A DNA stretch of 10,869 nt from Pseudorhodobacter antarcticus (lineage in GTDB: Bacteria; Pseudomonadota; Alphaproteobacteria; Rhodobacterales; Rhodobacteraceae), in contig CAMAWZ010000054.1 in NCBI GenBank assembly GCA_945861995.1, positions 1 through 10,869 of the forward strand, written 5' to 3'. The stretch's first letter is position 1. Each line of letters begins with the position of its first letter. The translations under genes and the position numbers were made by a program. Positions 7,371 to 10,869 of the stretch are shown piece after piece. The notes beneath the pieces were generated by a model, which made no database searches, was not told the origin of the DNA, and worked only from the letters and a program-made list of their open reading frames with translations.

Positions 7371-8905
7371 GCGCAGATCAACCAACTTTGTTTGCCGCAA
7401 TCGGCATTGGCAAATCTTACCCGGGCGTGCGGGCTAATGATGATGTGAATTTTGCGATCAAGCGCGGCGAGATACACGCCCTGCTGGGTGAAAACGGGGC
7501 GGGCAAATCGACCTTGGTCAAAATGATTTATGGGTTGGTCAAGCCTGATCAAGGCCATATGGAATGGCTGGGCGCGCCCTTTGCCCCTGCCGATCCTGCC
7601 CGTGCGCGTGCGGCGGGTGTGGGGATGGTTTTTCAGCATTTCTCCTTGTTCGAGGCGCTGAATGTTGCCGAAAACGTGGCTTTGGGTATGGAAAACCCGC
7701 CGCCGCTGGCGCAGCTTGCGGCGAAGATTTCCAAGGTCAGTGCAGACTATGGCCTGCCGCTGGATCCTGCGCGGCGGGTGGGGGATTTGTCGGCGGGCGA
7801 GCGCCAGCGGGTCGAGATTATCCGCTGCCTGCTGCAATCGCCAAAACTGTTGATTATGGACGAGCCGACCTCGGTTCTCACGCCGCAAGAGGTGGAAATT
7901 TTGTTCAAAACTCTGCGGCAGTTGGCTGCCGAGGGAGCGGCGATTTTGTATATCAGCCATAAGTTGGAAGAAATTCGCGCCCTGTGTGACCGCGCGACGA
8001 TCTTGCGGCGCGGCAAAGTTGTGGCCACAGCCACCCCCGCCAAGACCACCGCACGCGAGATGGCGGAATTGATGGTGGGATCGGCGCTTGCCAGCCCTGC
8101 GCGCGCAGGCAAAGCGCAGGATTTCGCGGCCGGCGCGCCTGCTTTGGAGGTGCGCGGGTTGTCGGCGCGCTCGCCCATTCAATTTGGCACATCTTTGAAA
8201 GACATCAGCTTTGCGGTGGCCAAGGGCGAGGTTTTGGGCATTGCGGGCGTGGCGGGCAATGGGCAGGACGAATTGATTTTGGCCCTATCGGGCGAGATGG
8301 CCTGCGGCCCCGAAATGATCCGCGCAAAGGGAGAAGCGATTGGCGCGATGGGGCCAAATGCGCGGCGCGCGCGCGGCTTTGTGGTGGCCCCAGAAGACAG
8401 GCTTGGCCATGCGGCAGCACCCGATATGTCGCTGGTGGAAAACGCGTTTCTGACAGGGGCTGTGCAGCGCAAATTGGCGCGGCGCGGCTTTGTTGATTGG
8501 GCGGGGGCCAAGGCGTTTGCCGACGAAATTATTGCCGCATTCGATGTGCGCACGCCAAGCTCTGGCGTGGCAGCGCGGGCGCTGTCGGGCGGGAATTTGC
8601 AGAAATTCGTGATTGGGCGCGAGTTGCGCCAATCGCCCGATGTGATTGTGATCAATCAGCCGACTTGGGGCGTGGATGCGGCGGCGGCGGCCTTTATTCG
8701 CCAAGCCATCTTGACCTGCGCCGAAGGCGGCGCGGCGGTGGTGGTGATTTCCCAAGACTTGGACGAATTGATGGAAATATCGGATAATTTCGCAGCCCTA
8801 AACGAAGGCCGTTTGACCAAACCGCGCCCGCGCGCGGGGCTGTCGATGGAGGAGATTGGCCTGATGATGGGGGGCGCGCACGGCATGGAGGTGGCGCATG
8901 GGTGA
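7367..8905 (+). CDS. ABC importer ATP-binding protein, double-domain (BmpA/nucleoside-type)
   Basis: This cytoplasmic ATPase, with two fused nucleotide-binding domains, drives a sugar/nucleoside-class (RbsA/YufO-like) importer. In the first domain the sites are complete: Walker A GENGAGKST (41-49), Q90, signature LSAGERQ (141-147), Walker B LLIMDE (161-166) and H198. The second domain begins about residue 260. It is degenerate in the way usual for this family: GVAGNGQDE (294-302) lacks the Walker A lysine, INQPTWGVD (429-437) lacks the Walker B glutamate, and ISQDLDE (461-467) lacks the switch histidine, while LSGGNLQK (406-413) is conserved. One productive ATP site per protein is therefore expected. 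Length is 512 aa, normal for the family. The start ATG 7367 overlaps the xdhC stop and has a strong AAGGAGG at 7353-7359. The position between xdhC and two permeases suggests uptake of a purine or purine nucleoside, which is inference; the sequence itself does not show the substrate. Confidence 0.93.
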   Translation: MSADQPTLFAAIGIGKSYPGVRANDDVNFAIKRGEIHALLGENGAGKSTLVKMIYGLVKPDQGHMEWLGAPFAPADPARARAAGVGMVFQHFSLFEALNVAENVALGMENPPPLAQLAAKISKVSADYGLPLDPARRVGDLSAGERQRVEIIRCLLQSPKLLIMDEPTSVLTPQEVEILFKTLRQLAAEGAAILYISHKLEEIRALCDRATILRRGKVVATATPAKTTAREMAELMVGSALASPARAGKAQDFAAGAPALEVRGLSARSPIQFGTSLKDISFAVAKGEVLGIAGVAGNGQDELILALSGEMACGPEMIRAKGEAIGAMGPNARRARGFVVAPEDRLGHAAAPDMSLVENAFLTGAVQRKLARRGFVDWAGAKAFADEIIAAFDVRTPSSGVAARALSGGNLQKFVIGRELRQSPDVIVINQPTWGVDAAAAAFIRQAILTCAEGGAAVVVISQDLDELMEISDNFAALNEGRLTKPRPRAGLSMEEIGLMMGGAHGMEVAHG

Positions 8906-9008
8906 GGCGGCAAAGCACGGGGCGTCTGCCGCCCCCGCAGCTTTGGTACATGCCAAAGCGCGCGCCCCTTCAGAATATTTGTGCCAATGTGAAAGGGGCG
9001 CTGCATGA
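8898..9008 (+). CDS. Small ORF of 36 aa bridging ATPase and permease 1, possible coupling peptide
   Basis: An ATG at 8898 overlaps the ATPase stop by eight bases (ATGGGTGA), is preceded at six bases by GGAGG (8887-8891), and opens a 36-codon frame that ends in TGA at 9006-9008, overlapping the permease 1 start as ATGA. This reproduces the spacing of the operon's other junctions: 4 bases xdhA/xdhB, 8 xdhB/xdhC, 4 xdhC/ATPase. The peptide begins MGEAAKHGASAAPAAL, has two cysteines near the end (YLCQCERG), no signal peptide and no membrane segment. I recognise no family. It may be a genuine microprotein, or an ORF whose translation matters more than its product, carrying ribosomes through the structured RNA at 8919-9001 to permease 1. 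Its frame differs from that of both neighbours. Chance is the main alternative, since short frames stay open easily in GC-rich DNA. Confidence 0.45.
   Translation: MGEAAKHGASAAPAALVHAKARAPSEYLCQCERGAA
8919..9001 (+). promoter_or_regulatory. Tandem RNA hairpins, the last hiding the permease 1 ribosome binding site
   Basis: Three stems follow one another in the ATPase/permease 1 gap. The first pairs GGGGCG (8919-8924) with CGCCCC (8930-8935). The second pairs GCTTTGGT (8940-8947) with GCCAAAGC (8952-8959), including one G-T pair and a four-base loop. The third pairs GCGCCCCTT (8962-8970) with AAGGGGCGC (8993-9001), nine perfect pairs around a 22-base loop. The right arm of the third stem contains AAGGGG, the Shine-Dalgarno sequence of permease 1, four to nine bases before its ATG. 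No T-run follows any stem, so a rho-independent terminator is unlikely. A role in setting translation of the permease relative to the ATPase is inferred. Folding energies were not computed. Confidence 0.5.
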
Positions 9009-10081
9009 TTAGGCTAGAGCGGCGGGCCAGCGCGTCACAGTTTTGGATATGGGCCACGCCTGTGGTGGCGGTGGCGTTGACCATGGTCTTTGGCGGCCTG
9101 ATGTTTTTGGCGCTGGGCAAAAACCCTGTGGACGTGATCCGCACCATTTTCTGGGATCCGCTGTTTGGCGAATTTGCGTGGTATCTGCGGGGCCAACTTT
9201 TGGTGAAAGCGGGGCCGCTGATTTTGATTGCGATTGGCCTAAGCCTTGGGTTTCGCGCGGGAATTTGGAACATTGGGGCCGAAGGCCAGTATATCATAGG
9301 GGCGATTGTGGGGGCGGCCGTTGGGCTGGCCTTTTACCCCACCGAAAACCGCTGGATATTCCCTGTGATGGTGATTGCGGGGGCGTTTGGCGGCTGGGCT
9401 TGGGCGATGATTCCCGCGCTGCTGAAAACGCGGCTGAATACCAATGAGATTTTGGTTTCCCTGATGCTGGTTTATGTGGCGCAGGTGATTTTGGCCATGG
9501 CCTCGACTGGGTTTTTGCGCAACCCCGAAGGGTCAGGCTTTCCGGGTAGCCGCAATTTTTCCAGCTATCCTGCGGCGGGCAACCCGGAACTGATTGCGGG
9601 GTCGGGGCTGCATTGGGGCGGGGTGATGGCTATTGTGGTGGCCATTGCAGCCTATGTTTTGCTGCAGCGCCATATCCTTGGGTTTCAGATCAAACTGGCG
9701 GGACAAGCGCCGCGCGCCGCGCGGTTTCACGGGGTGGTGCCGCAGCGTTTGATTGTGCTGTGCATGGGCATTTCGGGCACGCTGGCGGGTCTTGCGGGCC
9801 TGTTGGAAGTGACGGGGCCAGCGGGGCAGATTACGATTGATTTTAACGTGGGCTATGGGTTTACCGCCATTATCGTGGCGTTCTTGGGCCGATTGAATCC
9901 GCTGGGTATTGTGCTGGCGGGGCTGATTATGGCGCTGACCTATATTGGCGGCGAGATGGCCGCAACCAATCTGGGCCTGCCATCGGCGGCTGTGCAGGCG
10001 TTTCAGGGGATGCTTTTGTTTTTCCTTTTGGGTGTGGATGTGCTGACCAATTATCGCATTAAACTGGGCGGGGGTGCGTGA
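9005..10081 (+). CDS. ABC importer permease 1 (BmpA/nucleoside-type, YufP-like)
   Basis: This is a polytopic inner-membrane permease of the BPD_transp_2 family, one half of the translocation pore of the importer. The 358 residues include hydrophobic segments at about 14-37, 67-83, 95-111, 118-140, 147-168, 205-221, 247-270, 285-312 and 331-347. Family motifs are FRAGIWNIGAEGQY (83-96), LNTNEILVSLML (144-155) and the cytoplasmic coupling loop FQIKLAGQAPRAARFHGV (227-244), which contacts the ATPase. The start is fixed: an in-frame TGA at 8990-8992 rules out anything upstream and ATG 9005 is the first start after it, with AAGGGG at 8993-8998. That ribosome binding site lies in a potential nine-pair stem, and the start overlaps the stop of a 36-codon ORF. 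The stop overlaps permease 2 by one base (TGATG). The family call is firm; a purine-type substrate is inferred from the xdh genes. Confidence 0.92.
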   Translation: MIRLERRASASQFWIWATPVVAVALTMVFGGLMFLALGKNPVDVIRTIFWDPLFGEFAWYLRGQLLVKAGPLILIAIGLSLGFRAGIWNIGAEGQYIIGAIVGAAVGLAFYPTENRWIFPVMVIAGAFGGWAWAMIPALLKTRLNTNEILVSLMLVYVAQVILAMASTGFLRNPEGSGFPGSRNFSSYPAAGNPELIAGSGLHWGGVMAIVVAIAAYVLLQRHILGFQIKLAGQAPRAARFHGVVPQRLIVLCMGISGTLAGLAGLLEVTGPAGQITIDFNVGYGFTAIIVAFLGRLNPLGIVLAGLIMALTYIGGEMAATNLGLPSAAVQAFQGMLLFFLLGVDVLTNYRIKLGGGA

Positions 10082-10869
10082 TGGGCGATATCAATCTTTC
10101 GGTGCTGATCGCGTCGCTCATGGTCGCATCCGTGCCGATACTACTGGCGGCGCTGGGCGAGATGGTCACCGAACGCGCAGGTGTTTTGAACCTTGGCGTG
10201 GAAGGCATGATGATAATGGGCGCGATTTGCGGGTTTATTGTGGCCGTTGGCACGGGCAGCCCGCTGCTTGGCTTTGTTGCGGGGGCCGCGGGCGGCGCGG
10301 GGATAAGCCTGCTGTTTGCACTGCTGACGCTGGGATTATTGGCGAACCAAGTGGCGACGGGCCTTGCGCTGACACTATTTGGCCTCGGCCTTTCGGCGCT
10401 GATCGGGCAAGGGTATAATGGCATCAAGCCGCCTGCGACCTCGACGATTGATTTTGGCCCGTTTGGCGATATTCCCTTTTTGGGCCGCGTTTTGTTTAGC
10501 CACGATTGGGTGGTCTATTTCAGCCTGTTTATGGTGGCGGCGATTTGGTGGTTTATCACGCGCACCCGCGCGGGGCTGGTGCTGCGCGCGGTTGGCGAAA
10601 GTGCCGAGGCTGCGCACGCGCTGGGCTACAAGGTAGCGCGCATCCGCCTTGGGGCGATTGCCTTTGGCGGGGCGATGGCGGGGATGGGCGGGGCTTATAT
10701 CAGCCTGATCCGCGTGCCGCAGTGGACGGACGGAGTGACCGCAGGCGCGGGCTGGATTGCGCTGGCGATTGTGGTCTTTGCCAGTTGGCGGCCCGTGCGG
10801 GTGCTGATTGGTGCCTATTTATTTGGCGGCATCACAGTGCTACAGCTGAATTTGCAGGCAGCGGGGTCG
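10081..10869 (+). CDS. ABC importer permease 2 (YufQ-like), partial (C-terminus beyond right edge)
   Basis: This is the second inner-membrane permease of the same importer. The 263 codons present are open to the right edge; family members are about 300-320 residues, so a few dozen residues are missing. Motifs are LGEMVTERAGVLNLGVEGMM (25-44), NQVATGLALTLFGLGLSAL (89-107) and the coupling loop LVLRAVGESAEAAHALGY (166-183), followed by the typical segment VPQWTDGVTAGAGWIALAIV (212-231). At least six membrane segments can be seen. The ATG overlaps the permease 1 stop by one base, with only a G-rich stretch (GGGCGGGGG) as ribosome binding site, which suggests translation by coupling. Together with permease 1 it makes the usual two-permease pore of BmpA-type importers. 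The substrate-binding lipoprotein of the system is not seen and would be expected downstream or elsewhere. Confidence 0.92.
   Translation, partial: MGDINLSVLIASLMVASVPILLAALGEMVTERAGVLNLGVEGMMIMGAICGFIVAVGTGSPLLGFVAGAAGGAGISLLFALLTLGLLANQVATGLALTLFGLGLSALIGQGYNGIKPPATSTIDFGPFGDIPFLGRVLFSHDWVVYFSLFMVAAIWWFITRTRAGLVLRAVGESAEAAHALGYKVARIRLGAIAFGGAMAGMGGAYISLIRVPQWTDGVTAGAGWIALAIVVFASWRPVRVLIGAYLFGGITVLQLNLQAAGS

Noticed and set aside
7082..8182. A 366-codon minus-strand open frame across xdhC and the ATPase
   Set aside because: It lies antisense to two genes with complete family motifs, shows no domain and has no plausible ribosome binding context.
8260..8770. Missing Walker lysine, glutamate and histidine in the second ATPase domain, suspected gene decay
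   Set aside because: The same degenerate second site is normal in RbsA-type fused ATPases; the frame is intact and LSGGNLQK is conserved.
8919..9001. Hairpins as a transcription terminator splitting the operon
   Set aside because: None of the stems is followed by a run of T, and the next gene starts within four bases of the last stem.
1..10869. Mobile elements, CRISPR arrays, tRNA or rRNA genes, phage or defence genes
   Set aside because: None was seen on either strand. Apart from the two short intergenic regions, all of the sequence is covered by recognised metabolic, transport and replication genes.

Overview
The window looks like chromosomal DNA from an alphaproteobacterium of the Rhodobacterales (Rhodobacter/Roseobacter type). 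The evidence is a GC-rich composition, a two-subunit xanthine dehydrogenase very close in layout and motifs to that of Rhodobacter capsulatus, and alphaproteobacterial features in DnaE. No database search was possible, so this placement is by recognition only.

Layout. Bases 1-2438 (minus strand) hold the first 812 codons of dnaE, the replicative DNA polymerase III alpha subunit, which runs off the left edge. A 204-base divergent intergenic region (2439-2642) separates it from a long plus-strand operon that fills the rest of the window: xdhA (2643-4079), xdhB (4076-6424), xdhC (6417-7370), the double ATPase of an ABC importer (7367-8905), a probable 36-codon small ORF (8898-9008), permease 1 (9005-10081), and permease 2 (10081 to the right edge, incomplete).

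How the genes work together. XdhA (2Fe-2S clusters and FAD) and XdhB (molybdenum cofactor) form xanthine dehydrogenase, which oxidises hypoxanthine to xanthine and urate. XdhC handles and inserts the sulfurated molybdenum cofactor. The transporter is of the BmpA/YufNOPQ-like nucleoside class within the RbsA-type ABC importers. Its tight coupling to xdhABC suggests import of a purine base, purine nucleoside or related ureide for catabolism, probably as a nitrogen source. The expected substrate-binding lipoprotein is not in the window and may lie downstream.

Every junction in the operon is an overlap of 1 to 8 bases, except an apparent 99-base gap between the ATPase and permease 1. That gap is exactly bridged by the small ORF, which has a good Shine-Dalgarno sequence, an 8-base start overlap and an ATGA stop overlap. 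The same gap can fold into three hairpins in a row, the last of which would hide the permease 1 ribosome binding site. This looks like a translational coupling device and is the most interesting observation here. The second is a perfect 11-bp inverted repeat inside xdhA, located where the protein has an extra linker between its iron-sulfur and FAD domains. No tRNA, rRNA, CRISPR array, insertion sequence or phage gene was seen.
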